A program made the translations under genes and the position numbers. The notes under the pieces are model-generated. The model had not been told where the DNA came from. It ran no database searches and worked only from the letters and a program-made list of their open reading frames with translations. Shown here one piece after another: positions 31,089 to 43,258 of a stretch of DNA of 64,000 nt. Position 1 is the first letter of the stretch; every line of letters begins with the position of its first letter. This DNA is from Amphibalanus amphitrite (taxonomy: Eukaryota > Arthropoda > Thecostraca > Balanomorpha > Balanidae), in contig NW_024882322.1 of the NCBI RefSeq assembly GCF_019059575.1, forward strand, positions 62,001-126,000. The letters run 5' to 3'.

Positions 31089-32248
31089 ATTTAACTTTGA
31101 GCGTCAAAAATTTTGGCACTTAATTTTCTTAGAAAATGACAAACACTAAATGTTTTTTAAACTAAAATCGGCGGATAAAAACGTGAATCAGCACACTTAA
31201 TTCTGAACCATAAAAAGGACCCTCGAATGATGATAACTCTTGGGCCCGAGAGTGATGAATTATTTTCCAACTCGGCCTGCAGTCGTTCCGAGCCATACAT
31301 CGCAAGCAAAAATTAGACAACCACCAGATTTCTAGTGGCCAGCTGTTGCGAACTAATACCTGTTTTCAAAAATAACGGCTTTAAAATAAAATGTCTTTTG
31401 ACATTATCTTGACCGGACCTCGATGTGGACTTGATTGAAATGGTCCAAGTAGTGGCCGTAGTGGCCAGAAGTTGTCGATGAATTTGGACTGCGAAAATTG
31501 CCACAAAATAGTTCCAGTGTCAGCTTCAGTTTATTTCAAAGCTCCACGCAAAACGAGGCTTTTAACTCTTTCACGTCATTCAATAAAACGACAGGAATAA
31601 AAGTGCTGGACAAGCAATCACTAACGCAGCTCACAATAGCACCTCATGCACACATAACATATAACTGCACATGTAAACGCATACATTCATTTCTAGGGAA
31701 GAGCACAAGCACTCACTCATTGGCTCTAACGGCCGCCCGCATCGCTGAGCGGAGTTTGGCAGCGGTGGGATCCCGGCGGTGACCGTTCATCAGTCTGACG
31801 CCACAGCAACACAGCCTTCGCCGGCCAGACTGTGCGTATGCGCGGCAGCATGCGGTTTCCAGCGCGGCGCGTGTCGTGCTGGTGAGTCTCAGCTGCCCGT
31901 GGACCGGTGGTGCTGTATAGGTGTGCTGGCTCCCCATACATGCGTCACACGACCTCAATGTATAGATATGAAGGTTGCTTGACCACCTGACCTGGTAGCA
32001 GTAATGTCACAAAACAATACACAGCAGCTAAAGCGAGAGTTCACTGCCGATAGACAATGATTAAGTGGCTGTTCATTTGGATGGTTTCAAAATTCAAGCG
32101 GCCATCGATATTCGATATACCAGCCAAGGATCTAAAGGTGTCCCAGTTTCATTGACCCAGGTGCCGCCGAATGCCGATGATGTCACGGGTCAGGTCAAAA
32201 TGGATCTTGCTATACCTTTGGGAGACTTCCGACAAACATGCTATATTA
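31089..32248. other. No gene seen
   Basis: Mixed sequence; a GC-rich patch at 31725-31930 has overlapping frames on both strands without domain support. Confidence 0.4.
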
Positions 32249-32252
32249 TTAA

Positions 32253-33561
32253 CCCGCGCCATGCTGGTGGTGTGAGTTTTCATGTCGTGGGGGGGGGCGT
32301 TTTCACGCCCCCCCCCCCCGTCTAACTTAGCTCCTGTTCCACGTAGCGACACGCGCGGTAAGCGGCAGTCAAAAGAGCGCCAAAAATAATGAAGAAAACA
32401 CTTTAACCCGCGCCGGGCCGGTGCTCCGCGACTTCCGCGCCGGGCCGGGGATGTCTGAACACCCCCATCTAACTCGGCTCCTGGGCTACGTAGCGACACG
32501 CGGTAAGCGGCATTCGAAAGAGCGTCAAAAATAATGACGGAAATACTTCGGTCGTTTTTTGGGGTCAGGTCAAAGGTCAGGTCGCCAGAGGTCATCAAAG
32601 GTCAATTGTAGTCCATTTCAACAGTTTTGGAAACTGCCAACGGCTAACTCGGGAACCAATAGAGCTACAGCGCCGCGAAAAAGCGCATTCGATAGCCCGA
32701 TTACAGACCTTTCTGAGTATTGCTCTCAGATTTGACCTCAGGTCAACGGTTTAGCCTCCAGAGGGCAAAAACTGTAAAAATAGCAGTTTTGATGAAAATG
32801 GTTTTTCGTCAATAACTTTTGACTTCAGAGAGCCACGACATTACTTTTGGCAGCATCGTGTTCCTCTCGTCGAAACGCGTCGAATGAACTATATGTTGGC
32901 CTTGAATGGTCATTTTCAAAATTTGACCTAAGGTCAAGGTCATGACCTGACCGGAAAGGGTCATGTTGCACATCAGTCGATCCGTATCGTCGAGCTGAAT
33001 ACGTCTGACGTGTTTTCATCGCTCTAGCACGTCTTGATCAAAAGTTATAGCCAAAAAAAAACTGCTGGTGACCGTTCATGACCTGAGATGACCTCAGGGG
33101 CACACAGAGGGGTCACAGGTGCATTTTTCCGATTCAGTGTGTCATGTTTACCTATGAGCCGATGTTTTTAAGTTTTAGAACGACGTTCATCCAAAAGAGG
33201 CGTACCTATTTCAATTCTCTTCCATTGACTTATAACGGAGACGTCGCAAAATTAACCTGACCTTAGGTCACAGATGTCACAATTTCGAAATATACATTTT
33301 ATACATAGGTACTATTAAGTGTTACTCTTATCAGTCTATGAAAGTTTCAAAGCGATCATTCTGTCGGTGTAGACATAGCGACCATTGGAATTTTTATGAG
33401 GTAATGTCACTTGACGTGACCTAGTGACTTGGTCTGAAATTTTCACAACATGTGCAATGTGCATTGTGCAGAAAGGATGTGTAAGAACAGATGTATGTAG
33501 GTATTTGCGAAAACCCCGAGGGGGAGGGGCGTAATACGTCCCTTCCCCAGCACGGTGCGGG
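32253..33561. mobile_element. Family-1 TTAA element with a second, internal B end
   Basis: TTAA at 32249-32252 and 33562-33565. The outer left end has tag ATGCTGG and hairpin core CGTTTTCACG. The right end has the matching CCAGCAC and CGTAATACG. At 32403-32406 another TTAA is followed by a second complete B end (32407 onward) with a different tag, GGGCCG, present twice. The interior to 33561 is colinear with the 56743 copy in reverse. This is best explained by a nested insertion followed by loss of one internal segment. Confidence 0.85.
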
Positions 33562-33565
33562 TTAA

Positions 33566-34696
33566 TTACGCCACTTTTGTCCCCCAACGGCGGGTGGGGT
33601 CCGGAAATGGTCCAATGAGGCTCGGACTAGTCTCTCAGGCTCGGCATTGAGGGCATAAGTTTTATACTCCACTAGCTTATCCCATAAGGAAGAGATGCTA
33701 GAACAGAAGCCGATTACAGCGACCACTACGTGACGGTATGGATAACTAGCTACTGTCCAGAGGCGAGCAGATGGCAGCACTATGCAGTGTTAGAGTCGCC
33801 TGAGGGCGGCGGCGGCAACACTTCCGCTGCACTGGGGCTGAGCTGAAAACAAAAATGCATTGACCAATGTCTAACTAGTGTCATATTGGGATCAACTAGC
33901 ATGGCTGATGGCAAATGCACATTCAAACAAAATTAAAAATGTACTTAAAAATGAAAACGTCCATATTGATCGTTGTTGCCCCCTGGAGGAAAAAGCCATT
34001 GACCTTAGGTCAGATACCTATGAAGTCTGATGGCACGATAAAGAAAGGGCTCAAGATGAGCCATTCGCCCTGCCCTAAAAATTTGATAGGTTTCAATTTT
34101 TCGACTGTCCTGTTTCATCCTCAGGACGGTCAAAGCCTTCTGTTCCACACCTCTCCAACCCCCTGATTAGAACTGAACGGCCACTTTCATTCGACACTAA
34201 TAAAAACATGGTTCATCAGGAGCAACCTCACGTGAGTTCACCGCTTAGCTAGGCTGGTCGACTTGTCCACTGTGACGATATCAACCCCGGCGATGAATCG
34301 GGGTGGTCGCCCACACCAATGTCCCTTATTCCTGTCACCCTTCCGGCTCTGAAAAGGCCTCGCTAGACGGTAGACCGGACATAAGCGTAGGAACCATGGG
34401 TGCAAGGGTGCAGCTGCACCCACAATATTTCTCCAGTGGGTGCAGACAATGTATTCTGCACCCACAATAATCTGAACCAAAAACCCCTTTTCTCATCAAC
34501 ACTACTTCCCAAAGTTCCCATGCAGCACGGCAAATTCAGGATATGTTGCCTACTATCCATCTTTCGAAGCATTTTCTACTGTGATGGTCTACTGTAGACC
34601 CACTGTCAAAATTTTTAGCCCGATATCTTCGAAAATGGCTAAGTTGGGCGCTTTTACTTTTTGCGGTAGTCAATATTGACAAAATGACAATATTAA
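33566..34696. other. No gene seen
   Basis: Contains a short GGGTGCAGCTGCACCC palindrome at about 34406-34421 with related TGCACCCA strings to 34465. No coding support. Confidence 0.4.
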
Positions 34697-35515
34697 CCCT
34701 CGCATGTGTGCGGCGTTTTCCAGCTTCTAATGTGTAGGGGGAGGGGGGGAGGTCGGTCGGACCCCCCCTGCCGTTCGGCCCCTGATCGGGCTAGAGCTTC
34801 GCGGAAAAAAACGAGGGTGTTGCCAGTGACGAGAAGAAGCCGATGATACCCAATTTTAAGGTCTTAGGTCATTGGTTGACCTTCCAGGTCAGGTCAATAT
34901 TCCAAAAGTCGGGAAAATCGGGACCTGCTAGAACTGCGTAAAGTGAAGCTGTTATCGGTTTTTTTCGGGGTGCTGATCACGAATATCTGATGTTAGTTTT
35001 GATCACAGATGATTTCTTCATGCATTTAGGCCAGATCGGGTCAGGTCAGGTCAGGTCAACCATTAGGCGTCCTACCGGCTATCCATAGTAAGTGTCAACT
35101 ACCACTGACGGCGTCGTAGCATGTTACGAAGGCACTAAAACTACTTCGTAAACGTTCAAATGGATGCTAAATTCGAAATCAGCCCGATAAACTACCGTAG
35201 TAACATGTAAAACTCGAAAAAGTGAACCGAGGTCATCAAAGATCAATGACCTGACCTGACCTTCAGGTGACCTTCACACCCACCGTGATGCATGGGAAGA
35301 ACATCATTTCACACGTTTGGACGTCTACAATCACAAAAAGACTGGAAACGCGCAGATAATGTGAGCTGACATACGCCAAATCGCGATTCCGGCCGAACAT
35401 GGTCTCGAGAATCAGGTCACAGGTCAAAGGTCTTTTAGGTCAGGGTCATGAAATTTTCAGAGTAGGTGTAAAACTACACCCCCTACAAAAAACGACCCCC
35501 CTACACATGCGAGGG
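34697..35515. mobile_element. Family-3 TTAA element, complete
   Basis: TTAA at 34693-34696 on the left; TCAA (one mutation) at 35516-35519 on the right. Ends CCCTCGC and GCGAGGG. The tag ATGTGT appears twice on the left, and ACACAT on the right. The core includes GGGTCAGGTCAGGTCAGGTC at 35039-35058. Length 819 bp, no transposase. Confidence 0.85.
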
Positions 35516-35767
35516 TCAATGCTTCGCAAATGCACTTATCGGTCGGTACCTTTTTTCGACATGGTACACCCTCAAAGCTCGTAACGAACGATCCTTCGCT
35601 CGGGTGTCGCTCCCTACCCCCCCCCCCCCCCGCTTCACCGACCATGGCTGGATTTCTGCACCCATGCACCCACAATGTTCCAGCCGTTCCTACGCCCATG
35701 CGTGGCCTAATAAAAATGTTGAGTTCTTTGCGCAATGTCGTAACGCACTCCGAGAAACCACTAGGTA

Positions 35768-36847
35768 CAGTAGAATCCGCTTAACCCTCGCCCGCACATG
35801 GGGGGGGGTGGTTGCCACCCCCCAGGTAGTCTTTCTGCTCTGCACTCAACATTTTTAGAGATAGAAGGCTGATTTTTCGTATAGCTGCTCCTCTATCCTT
35901 TCTTGATGTTCACTGAAAATTTCAAGTTTCTGTGACCTTTGGTTTCGGAGATATGACCTTGTTTTTCAGGTCATGTCATGACCCAAATGGCCAATTTTCG
36001 ACATCTTGCGTTGGCTATGGGCCTTGTGAGCTTTTGACACCTTGATTTCGGCCTTTTTTACCAGTCTTACCTCCCACCCATCATGGAACATGTTGTTCGA
36101 CGATGTACAGATGTCAAGGTCAAGGTCAAGGTCAACCTAGGTCATCTAAGATAATTGCGTTTTAGGCAAGCGGAATTTACTTTTTGTGAAGTTTTTTGAC
36201 TGCATTTTTGGTAAAAGCTTCTCAGATCATGATTTCATGTAATATGGACACATAAACAATCGGTGCACACATCAGTATACACACAGACACACACAGACAT
36301 ACAAACACATATAATTGACCTTGACCTAACTTGACCTGAAATGACCTCAGCAGCAAAAACCTGGTCGGGTAGTGTGAGAAAGAGGTTCTAGCTGGCTTGG
36401 CACCAGAAAACAGCATCGTTATCGGTATATGATAAGCAGCGCACTTGATATCCAACGGTGACCCAAAACAGCAACATTTTTTAGTTTGACCTGACCTGGA
36501 AGGTCAATGACTGACCTGAGAAGGTAAAACTGGGTATCATTGGATTCGTCTCTTCCCAAAAAATCTTTTTGGTCTTTACCGCTAAGCTCTATCTCCAACA
36601 GGAACGAAATGGCGCGGGGGGTGGCAACCACCCCCCCCCCCCCCATGTGCGTTCTAGGATGGGAAAATGGCATGTGCGGGCGAGGGTTAATAAATCATCG
36701 GATAATAAATCCAGTCGCTTATTGTGGCCACTTAGCTGTTCACAGATTTCTTCATAGAATCATAACTGGCTCCAATTAATAAAGCCATCGCTTAATAAAT
36801 CCAAAGCGCCGTGTCACCAGCGTGGGTTTATTAAGTGGATTCTACTG
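35768..36847. mobile_element. Pogo/Tigger-like MITE interrupted by a TTAA element
   Basis: The terminal repeats CAGTAGAATCC and GGATTCTACTG are flanked by TA (35766-35767, 36848-36849). Without the insertion it is about 174 bp. Its right end contains an intact TTTATTAAGTGG, the complement of the interrupted left stretch, which shows what the target looked like before insertion. Confidence 0.8.
35785..36686. mobile_element. Family-3 TTAA element inside a MITE, complete
   Basis: TTAA at 35781-35784 and 36687-36690. Ends CCCTCGCCCGCACATG and its complement. Tag CGCACATG once on the left, CATGTGCG twice on the right. Hairpin cores GGTTGCC and GGCAACC match. Contains TCAAGGTCAAGGTCAAGGTC at about 36116-36135. 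Length 902 bp. Confidence 0.92.
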
Positions 36848-36849
36848 TA

Positions 36850-37331
36850 CTGCAGTATATTCTTATGAATGCCAGTCAGGGACGTTCTCTGGCCTATAGG
36901 ATGCTGTATTCAAGTATAGCAGGGCCTCCCATTCCCATTCTAAATTTAGAAGCAAGTAAATTACTTTAATATATCGAGAAAATCTTGCGATTTTGCCTTT
37001 GAATTTAAAAAAGGTCGTTGCTGATCTATCATATCGACACTGAGAGCTGCTGCAGCTTAGCCAGCGTAAAAAGCCACTGAGCTGGACCGCAAGCGTGGCC
37101 AACCTGTTGACGTTTGGCCGGCTCTCGGCTCTGAGACGGGCCAGGCCCGGGCCGAGCCGTCATTTGTAACACGCGCAGACGGGCACAGAGAGAAACACAA
37201 CACCCGACCGCCGCGGCCGCTGATACACTCACTCACGCAGACACAGATACAGATACCTATGTACAATGGTCGTCTAATGGTTCATATAATCCATGTAGTC
37301 GCAGCCGGCGTCCACGGCTATGAAAGATAAT
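36850..37331. other. No gene seen
   Basis: Short GC-rich patch at 37080-37220 with opposing frames; nothing recognisable. Confidence 0.4.
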
Positions 37332-37597
37332 AGCCGGGTTCATGGGGGCCATCTGGTACACATTTGGTGCAGATTTCGTGCAGATTTGGTCAAATTAGGT
37401 TCAGTGTGTTTCTTAAAAGTTATGAGTTTGGGTTGTACAGATGCTTATATACCTTATTTCTTCAAAGCATCAGACATTATCCTCGATTGAAACACTGAAA
37501 TGAATTCATGATCTGAAGATATTTATTGTAAAAGAGATTTGGTGCAGATTTGGTCAAGTTAGGTGCATTCGCCAGACAGCCCGTCATGAAAACGGTC
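37332..37597. mobile_element. 284-bp MITE family, copy with worn ends
   Basis: Colinear with the 7561 copy: GCCATCTGGTACACATTTGG near the left, GCCAGACAGCCCGTCATG near the right. The terminal AGCCGTT is mutated at both ends and the copy has lost about 18 bp. Confidence 0.75.
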
Positions 37598-38674
37598 AAT
37601 AGTGCCCTAACGGCAAAATTTGTGCATTGAGACGCTCAATATTCCGTTATAACGAATAACATTAGAGTAGTTAATGTTTTCAAGTTTTATCATGAAGTAA
37701 TCAATCTTCCCATTTTATCTACAAGTCTGAAACGTTTACTGGTAGGAAACTTATACATATAGAAAATCAAAATAATTTTCAGTTCATCCAGGTGGAATGT
37801 CAAACTTAGGATTCCTGAGGAGTTAAAATTCGTATTTGAATCTTTCGCAACATCCAAAGCTTGTCCGTAACATCTACCGCGATCACTTAGAAACACGTGC
37901 AAAATGTTACTCCTGCTATACCTAAAGATTAAATGCATGGAGAACAATAACTTTTCTGAGCAGTAGACTTCCTTATTTTCTTCTTTGTCTTATACCTACG
38001 TTTGATAAAAAATCAAAGCCATGAAAGATCACACTAGGATGTCGTCTTCCAGCTGGGGTGTTGACAAAATCCAGATGCCTTCCCACGTCCAGGGTTCCTG
38101 GAACCATGGACGGGGACCGGGGAGGATGAATCGCTGCCACCTTGCCCGGGATGGCGCAAACAAGTCATGCCTAGCGGCCGCACCACCAGGCGGCGGGGGT
38201 GGGTGTGGGGAGCACGAACTGTTCACGTGCCGTACCGCGGAGGGGGCGGGGCGGGGCGGCCTGCTGCCCCGCGCGCGTTGGTAACAGGCTGCGAGCCGCG
38301 GGCGGATACGGTCGGGTGTCTCTCAGATCGACCGGCATCGGGTAACTGAAACAGGGAAATTCCGCGGCGCCCCTGGTCGCGCGGGCCTGACCGTGAGGGT
38401 GACCCGCGGTGTAGCGTTCCACGAGCGGTGTGCGTGACACGCGGTCACATACCTGCGGCCGGGACAGGTGGTCCCGGCCGGCGGCTCTGTGTTTGGACGC
38501 AAACACACAAAAACATCAGTTACCCGGTGATGGTAGCTCCGTTTTTAGGGTAAACGAGCAGGCCTGAATGTTTAGGATATCAAAATAATTAGTAGTTACA
38601 TACCTACGTACCTACATTTTCCTTACTGTTCTTGTCAATGGATATAAAGCGACTACTGGGGTGCGGCGCATATT
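37598..38674. other. No gene seen; CpG-rich patch at 38100-38510
   Basis: The CpG-rich patch could be an upstream or exon region of an unrecognised gene. Its open frames on the two strands are mutually exclusive and show no domain, so none is called. Confidence 0.4.
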
Positions 38675-38958
38675 AGCCGTTTTCACGACGGGCTATCTGG
38701 CGAATGCACCTAATTTGACCAAATCTTTACCAAGTCTCTTTCTCACAGCAAATATCTTCAAATTATGGATTCATTTCAGTGTTTTAATCGATGATAATCT
38801 TTGATACTATGACAAAGAAGGCATTATAAGCAATAAGTGCAACCCTAGCTAATAGCCACGAAGAAACACACTGAACCTAATTTGACCAAATCTGCACCAA
38901 ATATGCACCAAATGTGGCCAAATCAAATGTGTACCAGATGGCCTTCGTGAAAACGGCT
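38675..38958. mobile_element. 284-bp MITE family, best-preserved copy, inverted
   Basis: Terminal repeats AGCCGTTTTCACGA on both ends, followed inward by GGCTATCTGG and GGCCATCTGG. Orientation is opposite to the copies at 7561 and 37332. Confidence 0.8.
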
Positions 38959-40543
38959 ATTATTACATCGCAGCGCGCAGTGTGAATGTCTGCAGGATGT
39001 TGGTAACTAAAGCATTTTAGCGTCAGCTCAGCATCGACGGATATTTCTCGTATGCTATACATAGGAGACAGGATCCAGTTAGGGCCCAAAATATCGTTTT
39101 CTGTGGGGTACCTATATATGCTAAACCAGAAGAGTCAACGCTACGAAACATTCCATGCATCCGCTTCACCAATTCGTCATGTTATAATGCATAAAATGAA
39201 ATTGTATAACCATTATAAATCAGCGAGAAATGACACCTTTTTATTGAAGTGATACTCAACCAAATTTGCTGCAAAATGACACCTTTTGGCTTTTACAGTA
39301 GGTATTCGATGCGCTGTTAACTATTCGCTTAATGTGCTAACTAACATTGATTTTTTATAACAGATATAACTGTAGAATATCCAAGCAGTTAGGATAAATG
39401 ATAACAATAACACGTCAAATGTACCTATATTTAAACACACAAAGCTTACGGTATGAAAATACTATTTATATACACTGTGGAAAATACCTTGATCACTGTG
39501 TTAAACAGAAATGAGGACAGAAATTGTCACCGGCAGCTTGTGCAAAAATATAAAATAGCACTCGAAAAATAGATCACAATCACGAGCTTATCTATCGGGG
39601 TCCTGCTACTAAGCTTACAGCGCATGTTGCTAAAGTTATAAATCCAGTCCTATTAGGACTGGATCAATACTATAGTATTGATGGTATCGCGTGCTGATAT
39701 GTGAGCACCGAAGCACGTTGTCAGTCGTGGTTCATAAGATGACAGCAAGATGACAAGCATTGAGACAGGCCTCGAAGTGCTGACCTCACCGAAGGTGCTG
39801 TTCTCGATATAGATCGGCGCTGATCTCAATGTTAATAGAATGCATGTTTGAATCCTAGCGCAGCGTTAGTGATATCATCGTTATTCAGATTCGGCAATGA
39901 TCACTTATTCGCGCGATATCGCGATAAAAAGATAATCCATTACACATCGACTATATCGCACTAAAAAAAAACAAAAAAAAAGCATTGAAGCTGACGTAAA
40001 ATTGGCATAGAGAAGTAAGTGCATCTTCAAAAATGCTTGTCAAGAATACATGGTAAGAATCGATTTTGGAGTGAGCTGTTCCGAAACGAGCTAAATTTAG
40101 TTGCATTATATTTATTTTCCTAATGTTTATAAGTACTAACGAACGACCGTACTACCGTCGCCTGCATAACTGGCTAACATTCAACACATAACTACTGTTA
40201 CAACTGCTACAAGTTAGTCCTATCGACCCGTCTCCAAACGGCACCTGCAGAAACACCATCTGTCATCTGTGGCTTGCAAATCACAGTTATTGCCGTTCAT
40301 TACAGTACCAGCACACCTTTTCTCACTTTCCCAGATCCTCAGAGGATCCCTGTGAAGTCCGGATGGACCCGCGTGGCCCACATAATCGGTTATCTATCGG
40401 CGGCCAAGTGTCCCTGCCACGTTTACATGTATGGCCACGGAACGCCGTTTGATCATCGCCCCAGGGTCGTCGCTCCGGCCTTCCGGACAACTGTCCATCA
40501 TATACCGTCCGCCTGACCTCAATGGCCGCTGGGTGTGTCCCAG
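38959..40543. other. No gene supported
   Basis: AT-rich except 40320-40520. An acceptor-like CACTTTCCCAG at about 40325-40335 precedes an open stretch to a stop at 40516, but neither donor-side frames nor protein similarity support an exon. Confidence 0.35.
39644..39682. repeat. Two abutting perfect palindromes
   Basis: CCAGTCCTATTAGGACTGG (39644-39662) is directly followed by ATCAATACTATAGTATTGAT (39663-39682). Both are perfect. They could be binding sites for dimeric factors or the footprint of an element; nothing nearby decides. Confidence 0.7.
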
Positions 40544-40620
40544 TGACGTCACGGACGCAAATTTGATGACGTCACACACACTATGTGTCCGATGACGTCA
40601 CTGGTGAGTATGTGACGTCA
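40544..40620. promoter_or_regulatory. Cluster of four CRE palindromes
   Basis: TGACGTCA occurs at 40544-40551, 40567-40574, 40593-40600 and 40613-40620, four perfect sites in 77 bp. The site binds CREB/ATF bZIP dimers in animals. No transcript is assigned here. Confidence 0.55.
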
Positions 40621-42726
40621 CTGGCATGGTTTGGGCAAGACCCATGCCGCGGCTAGCAACAGCGGCCGACCGGGAGCGGCCGAGGGCAGGGGGGAGGTGG
40701 GCCTCGCAGACTGTGTCCTCCATTTGAATGGTTCGGAGAACACGAGGTCTCCTTTAATCCATGAACTGAACTTCCTCATTGACCGGACGAAACTGTTTTT
40801 TTTTATGGACAAAACTCGCAGGTTAGAAGACGGGCTCTATTTAGGGCCCACAATCTCGTTTTCTAAAATGTGCTACAACACATTGGATCTTTATATGGGT
40901 CTTTCCAAGAGACTCTATCTTTCCTCTATCTTTAAAAGAGACTTTTATGGTCTCTTGACATATGTACGAGTAGAGTTTAGACTTTAGATGCAAATGGGCC
41001 TGTAGCTGCAGTTGCATCTTCTACTATGCTCAAGATAGGGAGCCATTTTAAAAGCCTCCTCAGGAAAGACGTGAATCTTCACCGCAAATCAGAGTCTTAG
41101 AATTCGTAAGTACAAAACCACTGGCTCTAGTTAGACAAAGCGCGGCGCAGCAATGAGCAAACTGAAGTGGCCCACACTTAAGCAAATAGGCGATCATCCC
41201 ACTCCTAAACCATCCCCAACGAACCCCAAAGATAGCTCGCGGGGCACATGACCCCCCCCCCCCCCGTCTCGTGCACCTCTCAAACCATGCTTCTCCGTCT
41301 CACGTGTCTGGAATTCCAGAGACACGTGATCCAGAAAGCTCCAACACCAAAGGGGACAAATATTTATCCTCTAGTCGAGAGCTGCGCCGTAAGGGGCAAG
41401 CGAGCACATTTATTGTGAGCGATGAGGCAAGCTGCGATTTTGTCATAGCGCATAATGTTGCGTCAGAGGCTAGAATGTACAAAATTGTTGAATGATAGTA
41501 CAAGTAGGTAAATGCCTTTAAGATGTTTAGAATACATCTATATTCTATACATCTATGATTATGGAAAGGGTAATAATACAAATACTGCAAATTTTAAAAG
41601 AAAGTAAGAATGGTATGGTAGTATCAATAACGCCTTGCACGATCAATTACGTAGAAAGTGAAATGTAGTTGTTCGCACTACACAGAAGCTCTGCCCTTCA
41701 TGTCTTATTGATCTATGAACGCATGGGCATGTTCAATCCAAGTATTATGCCACTCCTGAGAAGGATACACTGGCGTTAGGGAAATTTTAAGATGTGGATA
41801 TCCATGTTGCAACCAGGCGAAAATTGTCACAAAATTGATTCTGGATATATCTCTTGTGGATGGCGATTGCTTTGTGATTTACTTCAGTTGTATTCATTGT
41901 ATGAAGCAGTGTCTACGCATAAAACATGCAGCGCAGCGCCCGCAGCGGAGCAGACTCATTTAGAAAAACGAAAGCTTTTATGTGACACATGGACCAGGGA
42001 AGTATGTCCATAGATTGCAGAAATCACCGCCCTTTGGACCAACTAAGGACGGCAGTGAAGTGCAAGGACAAAATGCGCAGCGACAGAATATAAACCCTAC
42101 GAAGGACATCATTTCTGGAAGGTTTGCTTAGACAGTCGCGAGTCCATGGGTAATGTCTGTTTTTAGCCAAGGCGCAGAAACAAGTTATGCCCGTGTTTTG
42201 AGGCTGGAATCTCCGCGTTTGACGTCACAATGTAAACACCTGTTGGCAGAGCATGACTTAATGAGGATCTGTCTCTAGCAAAGTATAAGCAACATCGGAT
42301 TGCCAAAAATCGAATAAGCATGACCTTTTCCTCGAGATATTTAAAGCATATATGTAAACGGTTATAGTTACTATTTTCCTACTTTTCAATGTTTCAGTGT
42401 TGTTCAATATATTTCAAAACAATCCTTTTTCTTTCAGAAATTCCCATAAGCACTTAGAAACATTTTTGGAACACAAATTTCAAGACTATGCTCCGAAAAG
42501 TCAAGTTTTAATAACGAACTTATCGAACTGAGGGGCCGAATATAATTATAACGGAGGTTCAACTTGCCTCTTTATTCAAGTTCGTTGCAATAAAAGTAGT
42601 AAGTTACACGCCATACGATGCTTATTCCAGTGCTAATTTGTTTACACATATTCGAAAATCTTAGGAGTGTAAAAACATCCTCCATAGCTTATCCATCGAC
42701 CCGAAACTCAGATATCCATCCAGCTA
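40621..42726. other. No gene seen
   Basis: Mixed sequence. A small inverted repeat with CACGTGTC/GACACGTG arms lies at 41301-41328. Confidence 0.4.
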
Positions 42727-43256
42727 TAGTTCGCTTTTTTTTTTCAAAAGGACGCTGGCTCAAAGTGTAATATCGAAGCTTTCACGTGAGTTTTGGCAGC
42801 TTCAGTGTCTGGCCAAGAATTTCTTACCGAAAAAATAATCGATTTCAAATTGTTCACGGTAAGTAGCTGGAAATTGTTTCTTAAAAATGAACATACTATG
42901 ATGACGTCACTGGTGGCAGCAGGCACCTAAATGTCCGTGCAATGGTACAAGTGTCAACGAATTTGGGTGAAACTTAGTTTTTTCACTGTTGCCGAGCATA
43001 ATCGAGTAAGCGGGTCCGTCCATGATAGTTATGCGTTACATTGCAATACATGTTCGACAGCATGACGTCACCACTGTTCCCATATCTGGTTCCAAAACGC
43101 ACATATGGAAATTATCGGGAAGAAATCACATGTTAAAATTAGTCGACGTTCGATTTTCTCAGGTTCAGTTTTTGCTCGTTTTGGCGGCTAAAACACGTGC
43201 TTGTTGGAAAAACATACTTGGAGCCAGCGTCCTTTTGAAAAAAAAAAAACGAACTA
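42727..43256. mobile_element. 530-bp TA-target MITE
   Basis: Flanked by TA at 42725-42726 and 43257-43258. Terminal repeats start TAGTTCG, have a T run, then CAAAAGGACGCTGGCTC (complement at about 43220-43237). No coding capacity. The TATAGT start recalls the element at 13606. Confidence 0.75.
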
Positions 43257-43258
43257 TA

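Noticed and set aside
40274-40516. Candidate exon after an acceptor-like CACTTTCCCAG
   Set aside because: The frame ends before the next donor-like GTGAGT, the other frames are closed, and no similarity is recognised.
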